64,000 nt of DNA from Thioalkalivibrio sp. ALJ3 (GCF_000377205.1 NZ_KB897911.1:1-64000); one strand, 5' to 3'. Numbered from the stretch's first letter, positions 49,519 to 60,439 are shown. The notes: generated from the sequence alone by a model not told the origin. Program-made: numbers and translations.

Positions 49519-50673
49519 TCATTCTTCAGTGTCTTCCGCGTCCGTCTCGGGTGCATCCTCGGCATCGGACTCGGGCAACGGCGCCCCGTCGGGGCCTACC
49601 GGCATCGGGGCCTCGGGGATGCGCAGCGTGTCCAGGCGTTCGAGTACGCGCAGGGCCCGTTCCCGGGCTGTAGCCAGACCGGAGTGGTTGGGGGCCATCG
49701 CGAGCCCCTCCTCCCAGGTGTTGACTGCCTCCTGGATCTGGCCGGCGGTGTACTGGCGGCGCCCCTCCTCCAGCAGTTGCTCCGCGCGTGCATCGCGCTG
49801 TGCGCGCCATTCTTCGCACAAGGATATGCGCGCCCGCTGGGCGGCCTGGTCGGGATCCGAGGCGTCTTCGTCCAGCTGCAGATCCCCGCTCCGGCACCAC
49901 TGGGAGGCCCGCTGCAGCTCGCCCGCCTCTAGGGCCTGACGCAGTTGCGCATTGATCGCGGACAGCCGTTCGGCCTCTTTTTCGCGATCCTCGTCTTCTT
50001 CGCGTGTGCGCAACTCTTCGTTGAGTTCGCGGATGCGGGTGGCACGTTCACTCGCGGGGGACAAGTCCTGCGCCAGACGCAACAGCTCCAGACGCTCCTG
50101 CCCTTCGCTGTCCTCGGCATAGCGTTCCAGATTCTCGGCCAGGGTAGGCGCACGTTCGTTCAGGGCGTCCGGGTCTGCAGGCAATTGGTTGGTCTCCTGC
50201 ACCAGGGGACGCATGATTTCCAGCAGGCGCAATTGTTCGACCAGATTGCGGGCCTCGAGTATGTCGTGGCGTTGCTGCAGAGTACGCAGTCCGACCTGGC
50301 GCTGGCGCTCCAGCTGGTCCATAAAGCGCGTGCGCTCCTCGCTCTCGGGCAAGCGGGAGTCGGCATCCTCCAGGATCCCGAGGGCCTCGGCGACCGCGCC
50401 CTCGGCCGAAACCGCGCGCGCATCCTTCATTGCCTGATCGGCCGCCTCTTGCGCCAGGACTTCGATCTCTTCGCGTCGGGTGGCCCATTCGTTGGCCGGT
50501 TCAGGTTCGTACTCGTCGAGCAGTTCCAGAGCTCGCTGGTAGTGGCCCTCTTCGACAGCGGTTTCGATCTGGTCTTCCGCCGTCATGAAGGGCTGCATGC
50601 CGGCACAGCCCTGGAAAAACAACAGGGCGAGCGCCACCAGCAGCAGATCAAGCCGCGAGACCCGGAAACCCAT
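49519..50673 (-). CDS. Repeat-rich, coiled-coil lipoprotein coupled to adenylate cyclase
   Basis: The 384-residue protein has a signal segment and Cys at FQGC (about residue 23). The rest is almost all helical and very acidic, with TPR-like periods at AVEEGHYQRALELLDEYEPE, GAVAEALGILEDADSR and TAGQIQEAVNTWEEGLAMAP, and coiled coil between. The C-terminus is Asp/Glu-rich. It overlaps the cyclase stop by one base (TGATG), suggesting a shared role at the cell envelope, but no partner has been identified. Confidence 0.8.
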   Translation of the reverse strand: MGFRVSRLDLLLVALALLFFQGCAGMQPFMTAEDQIETAVEEGHYQRALELLDEYEPEPANEWATRREEIEVLAQEAADQAMKDARAVSAEGAVAEALGILEDADSRLPESEERTRFMDQLERQRQVGLRTLQQRHDILEARNLVEQLRLLEIMRPLVQETNQLPADPDALNERAPTLAENLERYAEDSEGQERLELLRLAQDLSPASERATRIRELNEELRTREEDEDREKEAERLSAINAQLRQALEAGELQRASQWCRSGDLQLDEDASDPDQAAQRARISLCEEWRAQRDARAEQLLEEGRRQYTAGQIQEAVNTWEEGLAMAPNHSGLATARERALRVLERLDTLRIPEAPMPVGPDGAPLPESDAEDAPETDAEDTEE

Positions 50674-52118
50674 CAATCGGCGTCCGCCACCGCGAGGACG
50701 CGAACGACCTCGACAGGTTCGCTGACACCGTGCAGTTCGTGGATTCCCCAATGCTCGGTCTCGAAATGCCCTTTCACCTGCTCATGCTCCATAAAGCAAT
50801 TTGTGGTCACCATGCCGGCGGAAGGCGCGACCGTGACCAGGCGAGCCGCCACGTTGACGGTGTCGCCGACCACGGTGAACTGCATGCGGTCTTGCGCGCC
50901 CATATTGCCGGCCAGCATCTCGCCCGCATTCAGGCCAATGCGAAACTCGACGCGTTCCTCGCCCCGACCTTGCCGTTCGGCGTTGATCGCCGCGACCGTT
51001 TCCAGCAGGGCGAGGCCGGTTCGGGCGGCGGTCTGGCGGTGATTGTCATCCCCACCGAGGCCAAATACCGCCATGGTACAGTCGCCCATGTACTTGTCTA
51101 CCGTCCCACCGTGACGGGCAATACATTCCGCCATTGGACCGAAGAATTCGTTCAGCATGCGGCCGAGTTCTTCGGGTGTGCAGCGTTCCGACAGCGAGGT
51201 GTAGCCCTTGATGTCCGCGAACAGCACTGAGCCCTCGACCGCACGCCCGCCGAGTTCGATCCGGTCCAGGTTTTCCAGGATGTCCTGCGCGATCGCATCG
51301 GAGACGTAGCGGCGCAGAGCCGATTCGACCTGGTCCTTGCGCAGCAGATCCTGGGCCATGTTATTGAAGGCGGCAGTCAGTTGGGCGATCTCGTCCTCGT
51401 GCACCATCGGCAGGGGGCGTCCGTGTTCATCCACGGGGCGGCGGATGCGTTCGCGCATGGCATGTGCCAGGCGTTCGAGTGGACGCACCAGGCGCTTGCT
51501 GATGTCGATTGCCAGGATCAGGCTGAGCAGAAACACACCGACGGCAGTCGCAATCCCTGCGTTGATGGTGTTGCGGATCAGCTCCTGCATCGGGGTGGTG
51601 TCGATATGCGCCTCGATGTACCCGACCTGGACATCCTGAAAGCGCACCTCGCGCTGGTAGGGCTCTGCCGAGGCGGCCAGTGGCCAGACTCCTTCCCCGA
51701 TGCCCCCGGGAGATGGTGGGGTGCCGGCCGAGGCGATGACGCCGCGGTCGATGGCGTAGGCGGTCACGGACTCGACGCGGCCGTCCTCGACCAGGGAGTT
51801 CAGCAGGGTTTCCAGCGTCAGGTAGTCCTCGGCCAGCATCAGCTCGGCCGAGGTGCGGGCAACCGGCGCCAGGGTCAGTTCGGCCTGCGCGCGGACCTGG
51901 TTATTGAGGACGTTGGTGACCTGGTTCAGCACCACGACCGAGAGGGTGCCGATGCCAAGCAAGGTGAGGACGGCTACGACTGCGACGATCTTCCAGGCAA
52001 TGGGCAGATAACGCGGGGTGAAGTCCCCCGCAGACAGGCGCCCGTTGCTGGGTTTTCTGGATTTCACGAAACAGAAGCCACGGAGGGTTGGCGGCGTGGG
52101 TTCAGCCATTCCCGCCAT
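50673..52118 (-). CDS. Class III adenylate cyclase, membrane-bound
   Basis: It makes cAMP from ATP. The 481-residue form has a membrane helix (about 41-67), a periplasmic sensor segment, a second helix (190-207), a HAMP domain and a C-terminal cyclase domain from about 295. Metal Asp302 and Asp346, adenine-specifying Lys342 and Asp419, and transition-state Asn422 and Arg426 are all present, so it should be active. The start is uncertain: a GTG at 52067 overlapping the upstream stop (GTGA) is an alternative to the ATG at 52118. The lipoprotein gene is coupled. Confidence 0.9.
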   Translation of the reverse strand: MAGMAEPTPPTLRGFCFVKSRKPSNGRLSAGDFTPRYLPIAWKIVAVVAVLTLLGIGTLSVVVLNQVTNVLNNQVRAQAELTLAPVARTSAELMLAEDYLTLETLLNSLVEDGRVESVTAYAIDRGVIASAGTPPSPGGIGEGVWPLAASAEPYQREVRFQDVQVGYIEAHIDTTPMQELIRNTINAGIATAVGVFLLSLILAIDISKRLVRPLERLAHAMRERIRRPVDEHGRPLPMVHEDEIAQLTAAFNNMAQDLLRKDQVESALRRYVSDAIAQDILENLDRIELGGRAVEGSVLFADIKGYTSLSERCTPEELGRMLNEFFGPMAECIARHGGTVDKYMGDCTMAVFGLGGDDNHRQTAARTGLALLETVAAINAERQGRGEERVEFRIGLNAGEMLAGNMGAQDRMQFTVVGDTVNVAARLVTVAPSAGMVTTNCFMEHEQVKGHFETEHWGIHELHGVSEPVEVVRVLAVADAD

Positions 52119-52897
52119 TGATCGAACAGCGCGGCTGAACGGGCCGCAATGGCGGAGCGCTTTTCCAAGGAGCGGTCAAACGCCGACGCACCGTCGAGGT
52201 TGCTCATCGTACCGCCCGCGCGGGCCAGCATCAGGCTCCCGGCGGCACTGTCCCACAGTGCCTGTCCTCCATGCAGATACACATCTGCCCGTCCGGTCGC
52301 CAGCCACGCCCATTCCAGGGCGCAGGCACCCAGGTTGCGTTGCGATCGGTACGGGGCGTCCGTGGCCATCGCACTGGCCAGGGCGGGGTCCAGGCGCTTG
52401 TAGTCGACCAGCGCGATCGCCTTGTCCAGGCGGCTGACCGGAGCGCGGTCGGCGGCCGGGGGTGGCGCCTCGTTCAGCAGTAATGGCCCGTCTTCGCGCG
52501 CGGTAAAGAGCTCGTCGCGTACTGGGTCATAGGTCGCGCCGTGGGTGACCCGGTCTCCCTCGATGCGGGCAACGGAGATCGCGAAGAAGGGCATGCCGCC
52601 CGCAAAGTTGCTGGTGCCGTCCAGTGGATCGACCAGCCAGAAGGCGGGTGCCTGCTCGAGCACGCGGGTCTGCTCCTGTCGGGATTGTTCCTCGCTCAGC
52701 ACGGGCTCGTCCGTGACCGCGCACTCCAGCAGATTGCGCAGCCGTGCATCGACCGCGTGGTCGGCTTGGGTGATCACCGAGCCGTCCGCCTTGTAGTCCA
52801 CAGCGATCCCGGCTTCGAAGCGCGGTAGCAGTTCGCTCTGGCCGATGGTGCGAAGCTCGGCGGCAAGTTGATTGAATGCAATGGCGCTAATGGACAT
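52064..52897 (-). CDS. Inositol monophosphatase-like (IMPase/CysQ) phosphatase
   Basis: The 277-residue form starts at MSISAIAF. WLVDPLDGTSNFAGG holds the Li-sensitive metal Asp residues, and ALWDSAAGSLMLARAGG the distal metal Asp. The family acts on inositol phosphates, fructose bisphosphate or 3'-phosphoadenosine phosphates; which one is unknown here. Its stop overlaps the cyclase coding region, so the two are in one unit. Confidence 0.9.
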   Translation of the reverse strand: MSISAIAFNQLAAELRTIGQSELLPRFEAGIAVDYKADGSVITQADHAVDARLRNLLECAVTDEPVLSEEQSRQEQTRVLEQAPAFWLVDPLDGTSNFAGGMPFFAISVARIEGDRVTHGATYDPVRDELFTAREDGPLLLNEAPPPAADRAPVSRLDKAIALVDYKRLDPALASAMATDAPYRSQRNLGACALEWAWLATGRADVYLHGGQALWDSAAGSLMLARAGGTMSNLDGASAFDRSLEKRSAIAARSAALFDQWREWLNPRRQPSVASVS

Positions 52898-52957
52898 GGG
52901 GCGTCGGGTCTGGGCCAATCGTCGGCGAAAAGTGGAATGTGGGTATCATACCGATCC

Positions 52958-53311
52958 ATGACGCCTTTGCTGATAATCCTCGCGCTGGTTCTGGTGGCCT
53001 TTTACGTGAACGATTCCTGGCGCACGCACGAACGGGTCCGCCGGATCGCGCGGCGTAGTTGCGAACAGGCTGGTGTGCAGTTCCTGGATGGCAGCGTGGT
53101 GCGCACGCGCCAGGCCATCCGGCGCCAGCCCGGAGGGCTGGCCTGGCGGCGGCAGTACCGCTTTGAATTTGCCATTGACGGTTCCAGCCGGCATGTCGGC
53201 GAGATCTCGCTGGATGGGCGGCGCCTGCGCCAGGTCACCCTGGACCTGCCCGATGATGGGCGTCTCGTCGAGGGCAATGACAATGTCGGGCATCGGACTC
53301 CCGAACGATGA
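52958..53311 (+). CDS. DUF3301 family small membrane-anchored protein
   Basis: The 117 residues have one N-terminal membrane helix (about 3-16, LLIILALVLVAFYV) and a soluble part with CEQAGVQFLDGSV and RYRFEFAIDG repeat-like pattern, the DUF3301 signature. Function unknown. It overlaps oxyR by four bases (ATGA), so they are co-translated. Confidence 0.83.
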   Translation: MTPLLIILALVLVAFYVNDSWRTHERVRRIARRSCEQAGVQFLDGSVVRTRQAIRRQPGGLAWRRQYRFEFAIDGSSRHVGEISLDGRRLRQVTLDLPDDGRLVEGNDNVGHRTPER

Positions 53312-54249
53312 CACTGAGCGAGCTGCGCTATGTCGTTGCGGTAGCCGACCGGCGTCATTTTGGCCGTGCGGCCGAGGCCTGTCATGTCAGTCAGCCATCT
53401 TTGTCCGTCGCCATTCGCAAACTCGAGGACGAACTGGGCGTCCCCCTGTTCGAGCGCGGTCGTGGCGAGGTCAGCGTGACCCCGGCTGGCGAGCAGGTGG
53501 TCGCCCAGGCCCGACGGGTGCTGACCGAGGTGGAACAGCTGCGCGCGGTGGCAGTGCAGAGTCAGGACCAGTTGACGGGGCCTCTGCGCCTGGGGGCGAT
53601 CTACACCATTGGCCCCTATCTGCTGCCCGAGCTGATTCCGGCGCTGCGCGAACGGGCCCCCAGGATGCCGCTGGTCATCGAAGAGAACTATACCGCGCAG
53701 TTGCGTGAGCGTCTGAAGCATGGCGAACTGGACGCGATCATCATCTCGCTGCCATTCGAAGAGCCGGGTGTGGTTTCGCTGCCGTTGTACGACGAACCCT
53801 TCGTTGCGGTGCTTCCGGGTGGCCACCCGCTACAGGACAAGGAGACGCTGACCCTGGAAGACATGGCGGATGCCACCTTGCTGATGCTTGGCGCCGGGCA
53901 CTGTTTCCGTGACCAGGTGCTGGAGCGGTGTGCCGCCTGTCAGCGGACCGTCACCGCGGATGGCAGTACGCCGCGTAACCTGGAGGGGTCTTCACTGGAG
54001 ACCATTCGCCATATGGTGGCTTCGGGTATGGGGGTGACCATTCTGCCGTGCACTGCGGTGGGGGCTGATCGCTACGCCCAGCGCCTGCTGGCTGTGCGTC
54101 GGTTCGAGGAGCCGGTACCCAGTCGCCGGGTGGCACTGGCCTGGCGAACCAGCTTCCCGCGTCCGGAGGCAATCGAGGCCCTGCGCCAGGCGGTGCTGGC
54201 GACGGCGCTGACCTGTGTGGACTTCATTCAACCCGGTGAGAGCCCCTGA
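53308..54249 (+). CDS. oxyR: Hydrogen-peroxide regulator OxyR
   Basis: A LysR-type regulator of peroxide defence. The 313 residues contain the helix-turn-helix (about 16-35, GRAAEACHVSQPSLSVAIRK) and the redox pair Cys199 (GHCFRD) and Cys208, at the same positions as E. coli OxyR. This alignment of both cysteines makes the assignment secure. The preceding DUF3301 gene is coupled. No catalase or peroxidase gene is adjacent in the window. Confidence 0.96.
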   Translation: MTLSELRYVVAVADRRHFGRAAEACHVSQPSLSVAIRKLEDELGVPLFERGRGEVSVTPAGEQVVAQARRVLTEVEQLRAVAVQSQDQLTGPLRLGAIYTIGPYLLPELIPALRERAPRMPLVIEENYTAQLRERLKHGELDAIIISLPFEEPGVVSLPLYDEPFVAVLPGGHPLQDKETLTLEDMADATLLMLGAGHCFRDQVLERCAACQRTVTADGSTPRNLEGSSLETIRHMVASGMGVTILPCTAVGADRYAQRLLAVRRFEEPVPSRRVALAWRTSFPRPEAIEALRQAVLATALTCVDFIQPGESP

Positions 54250-54298
54250 AGTTCCGGGCGGCGAGCTTCAGGCCCAAACCGTTCATGAAACGTTCGGC

Positions 54299-55222
54299 CT
54301 AGTGACTGGCCAGGACCCGGTTGCGGCCGGATTGCTTGGCGCCGTAAAGCGCCTCGTCGGCCTTCTGGTAGAGGGCCTGCAGTGACGTCGTGCGGCCAAT
54401 GCTCGCGACCCCGATGCTGGCTGTGACCTTGACCGCGCCCTCGCTTTGCAGAGCCGACGCATCGTCGGCCGTCGCGGTGGTGCGGATGTTGCCAATTGCC
54501 AGGCGGATGCGCTCCGCGCATTCCATCGCGCATGCCAGATCGGCGCCCGGCAGAACGGCCAGAAACTCCTCTCCGCCCATGCGCACGAGCAGATCGGACT
54601 GCCGAGTGGCGGTGCGCAGCGTATCGGCGACGCGGCGCAACAACTCGTCGCCCACGGAATGGCCGTATTCGTCGTTGATTCGCTTGAAGTGATCCAGGTC
54701 GATCGCCAGCACGGACAAGGGGCGCTCCTGGCGCCGGCAGTCGGCCAACCACTTGGCACCCTGGATCTCGAAGGCGCGGCGATTCCCCAGCCCCGTGAGT
54801 TCATCGGCCTCCAGGCTGGATATGAGCCGGCGGAAGCGGTGGGCGTTGTGCAGGGACGGTGCGGCAAGACCCAGCAATGCCTCGATCTGTTCTTGCTCTG
54901 CGTCGCTGAAGCGGCGCCCGCGCATCAGGATCAGCGAGCCCATGTTGACGCCGTTGTAGCTCAGGCCGTACTCGATACGGTGGCGGTCATCCTCGCCGCC
55001 CGACCAGCTCTGGTCGTCGCCCTCGGTGTAGAAGATCCACCCCGAGTGCTTCACGAGTGCGTGAAGCTGTTCGTGCAACCGCTGAAGGACGGTGTCGAAC
55101 TCCAGCGTAGTGGTCAGGGACTGGACGAAGGCCAGTGCATCGAAGGGTGCCTCGGTGCGCTTGGTGGATTTTCCCTTGCCCGATACCAGGCGCAGATTCC
55201 CTGCGTTTCCGTCGCGATTCAT
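54299..55222 (-). CDS. GAF-like/GGDEF diguanylate cyclase
   Basis: It makes c-di-GMP from two GTP. The 307 residues have an N-terminal GAF-like sensor (about 30-130) and a GGDEF domain with the active motif GGEEF (216-220). RQSD (207-210), five residues before it, is an RxxD inhibitory site, so product feedback is likely. DELTGLGNRRAF starts the domain. The gene is convergent with oxyR. Confidence 0.93.
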   Translation of the reverse strand: MNRDGNAGNLRLVSGKGKSTKRTEAPFDALAFVQSLTTTLEFDTVLQRLHEQLHALVKHSGWIFYTEGDDQSWSGGEDDRHRIEYGLSYNGVNMGSLILMRGRRFSDAEQEQIEALLGLAAPSLHNAHRFRRLISSLEADELTGLGNRRAFEIQGAKWLADCRRQERPLSVLAIDLDHFKRINDEYGHSVGDELLRRVADTLRTATRQSDLLVRMGGEEFLAVLPGADLACAMECAERIRLAIGNIRTTATADDASALQSEGAVKVTASIGVASIGRTTSLQALYQKADEALYGAKQSGRNRVLASH

Positions 55223-55393
55223 GGCGGCCTCGCCGTGTCCTGAGTCTTGGAGCCTGAGTCAAGCGATTTTTGTGCCACTTAAAAAATGTAATTAATTATC
55301 AGCATCTTGTGGTTTATGGTTGTGGCCTGGTGACGTAAAAACGGCGCCGGTCTGCCGGGGTGGCAAAGGGGGGGCCGCCCCGGCCGGCAAGAG

Positions 55394-55411
55394 GTGTCAA
55401 TAAATTGACAC
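55394..55411. promoter_or_regulatory. 18-bp perfect palindrome, possible operator
   Basis: GTGTCAAT-AA-ATTGACAC has 8-bp arms and a 2-base centre, in an otherwise GC-rich region between the divergent GGDEF and ABC-F genes (90 bases before the ABC-F start). The size and symmetry suit a dimeric repressor. I could not match it to a named regulator. Confidence 0.5.
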
Positions 55412-55483
55412 ATGGGTTCGGGGCAGGCCTTTGATCACGTACGCCCGCGTGTGTACTGGCAAGCGTTTCCCTAAACTGCTCCG

Positions 55484-57391
<1,908 letters not shown>

Positions 57392-57467
57392 TGTCCGAGT
57401 CTTGAACTCAGGTATTCAGGCGTCTATACAAGTAGAGTGAATGCACCGGCAAGAGGAGTCATTCGCA

Positions 57468-57764
57468 ATGAATGCACAGGAACTCAATCGTCGCTGTGTC
57501 GAACTCTTTCACCACCCGGACGCACAATTGCACTGCTGGCACCCCCGCATGTTCTGGGAGACCCATATGGTGGAAAACCCGAAGCCGGAGGACCTGCAGA
57601 AGCCGAAAGTGGACCTGCGCGAACTGGAGGTGCTGCTGGCCGAGGCCACGCACCAGGACTCGCAATGTGCCGCCGAGCTGGAGCAGGAGGCCCCCGGTCG
57701 GGCGACCCTGATCCGGCACATGGTCGAGCGCGGCGAGATGCCGTTGCTGCATCGGCCTCACTGA
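57468..57764 (+). CDS. Small hypothetical protein
   Basis: The 98 residues start at MNAQELNRRCVELFHH. It is hydrophilic and rich in His, Glu and Leu, with HPRMFWETHMVE and three Cys. No membrane segment or family recognised. GAGGAG occurs 24 bases upstream but farther than usual. The neighbours do not suggest a function; a terminator follows. Confidence 0.6.
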   Translation: MNAQELNRRCVELFHHPDAQLHCWHPRMFWETHMVENPKPEDLQKPKVDLRELEVLLAEATHQDSQCAAELEQEAPGRATLIRHMVERGEMPLLHRPH

Positions 57765-57816
57765 TTTAACTGGGTCCCTGGCGGGACTCCGGCCCGGTCC
57801 TCCGTCGGGCAGCTTG

Positions 57817-57850
57817 GGCCCCGGCAGAACTGACTGCCGGGGCCTTCTTT
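57817..57850 (+). terminator. Intrinsic terminator
   Basis: GGCCCCGGCAG and CTGCCGGGGCC form a perfect 11-bp stem with a 6-base loop, followed by TTCTTT. It ends the small-gene transcript and also lies just past the fliL-like stop on the other strand. Confidence 0.88.
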
Positions 57851-57869
57851 ATCCGGACGGAGGCGTGCG

Positions 57870-58268
57870 TTACTGGCGGATAAAGTCGGAGAAGTACAGG
57901 GCCTCGATGCGGGGGGCGCCAGTCAGTTCCTCGAGCAGTTCGTTGAGTTCCTCCAGTACCTCATGGCGCAGATCTTCGCGGGCCTCGCTGCCACGCAGGC
58001 TGTCCGGGGAGCGGCCTCCCATGATGCGAATGATGCGATCGCGGACGGCCGGGATATGTCCGCGGATCTCGCGGGCATCCTCCATCTCGGCCGCCTCGAG
58101 CTGAATCTTGGCCTGAAGGTAGCGGGCGCGGTCCGTCGCCTCCATGTTGACCACGATGGGTTCCAGCGTCACGTAGCGGCTGTCGAGATCATCGACCGCA
58201 AGGGCACTGCCGGGGACGATCCACCACAGCAGGGCGAGCAGGGAAAGGCTGAGTGACACAGTCTTCAT
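57870..58268 (-). CDS. FliL-like exported protein
   Basis: The 132 residues have a signal sequence (MKTVSLSLSLLALLWWIVPG) followed by the FliL-like core: YVTLEPIVVNMEATDRARYL and VRDRIIRIMGG. Canonical FliL is a flagellar stator-associated inner-membrane protein, but no flagellar gene is near; similar stand-alone FliL-like proteins occur. It overlaps mtfA by ATGA, so it is expressed with a peptidase. Confidence 0.75.
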   Translation of the reverse strand: MKTVSLSLSLLALLWWIVPGSALAVDDLDSRYVTLEPIVVNMEATDRARYLQAKIQLEAAEMEDAREIRGHIPAVRDRIIRIMGGRSPDSLRGSEAREDLRHEVLEELNELLEELTGAPRIEALYFSDFIRQ

Positions 58269-59101
58269 GCGGAGATCTCGTGTGGCAAATGGGTCCCTTG
58301 CGTGGCGATGGTCGCCGCGCGACGGTGCGGTTCCTGGCGAAAATATCGGCTCAGATGATCATAGACCGCCGGAAGGGTCTCGCGCAGCCTCCGAGGTTCG
58401 AAGAAGAACACTTCCGCGGCCACGGCCAGGAACTCCTCCGGCGCGGTCGCGGCGTAGGGGTCCAGCGGTAGCTGGTCTTCGGGGGTATCGTTCTCCACGG
58501 CCTCGACAAATGCCTCGTAGGCGGAGGTGAAGTCGCGGGTCCAGTCTTCGGCGGAGTGATCGCGTTCCAGTGGCGGAAAGCCATTCACGTCGCCGTTGCC
58601 GGCATCCAGTACATGGGTCATTTCATGTACCACCACGGCGCCATCGAGAATGACATCGGCCCAGGACAGGATCACCGGCCCGCGCTCCCAGGCCTCGCCG
58701 GATTGCGGCATGGCCCCCTGATGCACGATGCCGTCCTCGTCTACCCATTCGTGTTCTGGCACGAATGTGTCCGGATACAGCACCAGCGTGCGCCAGTCGC
58801 GGTAGGGCGCGAGTCCGAGCTCCAGTACCGGCAGCGCGGCGTAGGCGGCAATCATGCGGCATTGCCCGTGGGTGGGTTCCGACTCGATGCCCACGAACTC
58901 CCGGGTGCCCAGGATCTCTTCCACCAGCCCCTTCAGGCGTTCGGACTCCTCGGGCGACAGGGTTGCGATGAAGGGCACCTGACGGCGCAGGGTCTCCCAT
59001 TCATCGGGACTTAGCGAGACTCGGCCGGCATGGCTTGCCGCAAAGGGATCGATCAGCCGCTTGAGCAGGCCGCGCAACGGATAGTGAGGCGTGTCGTGCA
59101 T
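58265..59101 (-). CDS. mtfA: Zinc-dependent peptidase of the MtfA/M90 family
   Basis: The 278 residues carry the zinc motif HEMTH (159-163), and GAVVVHEMTHVLD matches the MtfA family. In E. coli MtfA binds Mlc and has aminopeptidase activity. The N-terminal LSPDEWETLRRQVPFIATL is also family-specific. It is coupled to the FliL-like gene. No glucose-transport gene is near, so its partner here is unknown. Confidence 0.9.
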   Translation of the reverse strand: MHDTPHYPLRGLLKRLIDPFAASHAGRVSLSPDEWETLRRQVPFIATLSPEESERLKGLVEEILGTREFVGIESEPTHGQCRMIAAYAALPVLELGLAPYRDWRTLVLYPDTFVPEHEWVDEDGIVHQGAMPQSGEAWERGPVILSWADVILDGAVVVHEMTHVLDAGNGDVNGFPPLERDHSAEDWTRDFTSAYEAFVEAVENDTPEDQLPLDPYAATAPEEFLAVAAEVFFFEPRRLRETLPAVYDHLSRYFRQEPHRRAATIATQGTHLPHEISA

Positions 59102-59259
59102 GGCGACATCGTCGCATGTTTGTGGCCGGGATGCCTGCCTTCAGGGGAGCGACAAACGTTGAGGTGCGGGGGCTCGCCGTGTTTGACGGGGCAGGAGGGA
59201 GCGTTGACCAGTCCGTCCAGGAACCCGCCACCGGAGACGGTGGCGGGGCGGCGAGTTGC

Positions 59260-59907
59260 CTAGAAGCGGTAGCCGAGGCCGACCATGAAGCGCTGGGCAT
59301 CGGAGTCGAAGCGCAACGTCATTTCGTCCTCGATCCGATAGCGCTCGCGCTCGTAGAAGGTGTAGGAATACTCGGCGCGCATAAACAGCCGGCTGTCCAG
59401 TTGGTACTCGATGCCCACGCCGATCCGGGCGCCATTGGTGCTGTCCTTGAAACGGAGGGACATGTCCTCTTCCGTTTCGGTCAGGCGGTAATCGAATCGC
59501 GCGCGCTGGTACCCAGCCAGCCCGTAGAGCAGGACGCTGTCGTTTACCGTGGTCCCGAGGCGGCCGGTGATGCCGTAGCTGTATTTGCTGTCTACACCCA
59601 GCTCTGCATCATCAATCCGCACCGTCAGGTCGGCATCTTCGGTTTGCGCATCGAACTCGACGCCCAGATAGAGCCCATTGTCCAGCACTGTCCCCCAACC
59701 GGTCATCACGCCTCCGGTCGCTCCGGAGGCACTCATGCCCGAAATGCGGCCATCGTCATCTTCGCGGTAGTCGATGTCGTAACCGACCCAGCCGAGCTGC
59801 CCGCCGACGTACCAGCCGTGAAAGGGACTGGCATGGGCGGATCCGGTCGCGGCCAGCAGTGTGAAGGTGCCGGCAAGGGCGACCCCGAGACGAGTCTTGT
59901 TGTGCAT
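59260..59907 (-). CDS. Small outer-membrane beta-barrel protein
   Basis: The 215 residues start at MHNKTRLGVA, after a GGGAGC site; codons upstream are read-through. Signal peptide ends GSAHA. Alternating hydrophobic strands (GWYVGGQLGWVGYDIDY, LYGLAGYQRARFDYR, RAEYSYTFYER) and a C-terminal Phe (GYRF) indicate an 8-stranded OmpA/OmpX-like barrel inserted by BAM. No ligand can be inferred. Confidence 0.88.
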   Translation of the reverse strand: MHNKTRLGVALAGTFTLLAATGSAHASPFHGWYVGGQLGWVGYDIDYREDDDGRISGMSASGATGGVMTGWGTVLDNGLYLGVEFDAQTEDADLTVRIDDAELGVDSKYSYGITGRLGTTVNDSVLLYGLAGYQRARFDYRLTETEEDMSLRFKDSTNGARIGVGIEYQLDSRLFMRAEYSYTFYERERYRIEDEMTLRFDSDAQRFMVGLGYRF

Positions 59908-60076
59908 GGTTATGCTCCCAATTTTATTGTGAGTGCGGCGAGATTCGGATGTCCCGCGCGTGGCGAATGGTGGCACAGTTTCCGGTGGGGCGGGCACTGC
60001 ATCGATGGTTCTATGCCAGAATCGCTCGCTCGGGTAGCCCCTGCGGCTGCAATACGCAAGCGATGGAGTTGAACGA

Positions 60077-60439
60077 ATGCACAAGCAAACAGGAATCCTG
60101 GCAGCGCTGCTGATGGCGGTACTTTGGGGGGGCGTCGCGGCCGCGGGTGAGGTCCATACGGTCGAGCAACTGAATCAGGCGCCGGCGGAACTCGAGGGTG
60201 AAGAAGTGCGCCTGGAGGGGATCGTCGGCCGGGTCAACGAGGACATCATGGGTGTTAATTTCATTCACTTCGTTGACGGCACGGGCAACGAAGGTGATTA
60301 CATCACCATTACCTCCAGCGAGTTGCCGGAGGTGGGCGATCGGGTCTCGGTGACCGGCATACTGGTCCTGGATCGCGACTTCGGCGCGGGCTACGCCTAT
60401 CCCGTACTGATCGAGGAAGCAGAGTTTTCGAGCCAGTAA
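60077..60439 (+). CDS. Exported OB-fold protein (small)
   Basis: The 120 residues have a signal peptide ending at GGVAAAG. The remaining 95 residues follow an OB-fold nucleic-acid/ligand binding pattern: LEGEEVRLEGIVGRV, NFIHFVDGTGNEGDYITIT, and VGDRVSVTGILV. Exported OB-fold proteins of this type are uncharacterised. It ends 36 bases before a convergent gene with a hairpin between. Confidence 0.75.
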   Translation: MHKQTGILAALLMAVLWGGVAAAGEVHTVEQLNQAPAELEGEEVRLEGIVGRVNEDIMGVNFIHFVDGTGNEGDYITITSSELPEVGDRVSVTGILVLDRDFGAGYAYPVLIEEAEFSSQ

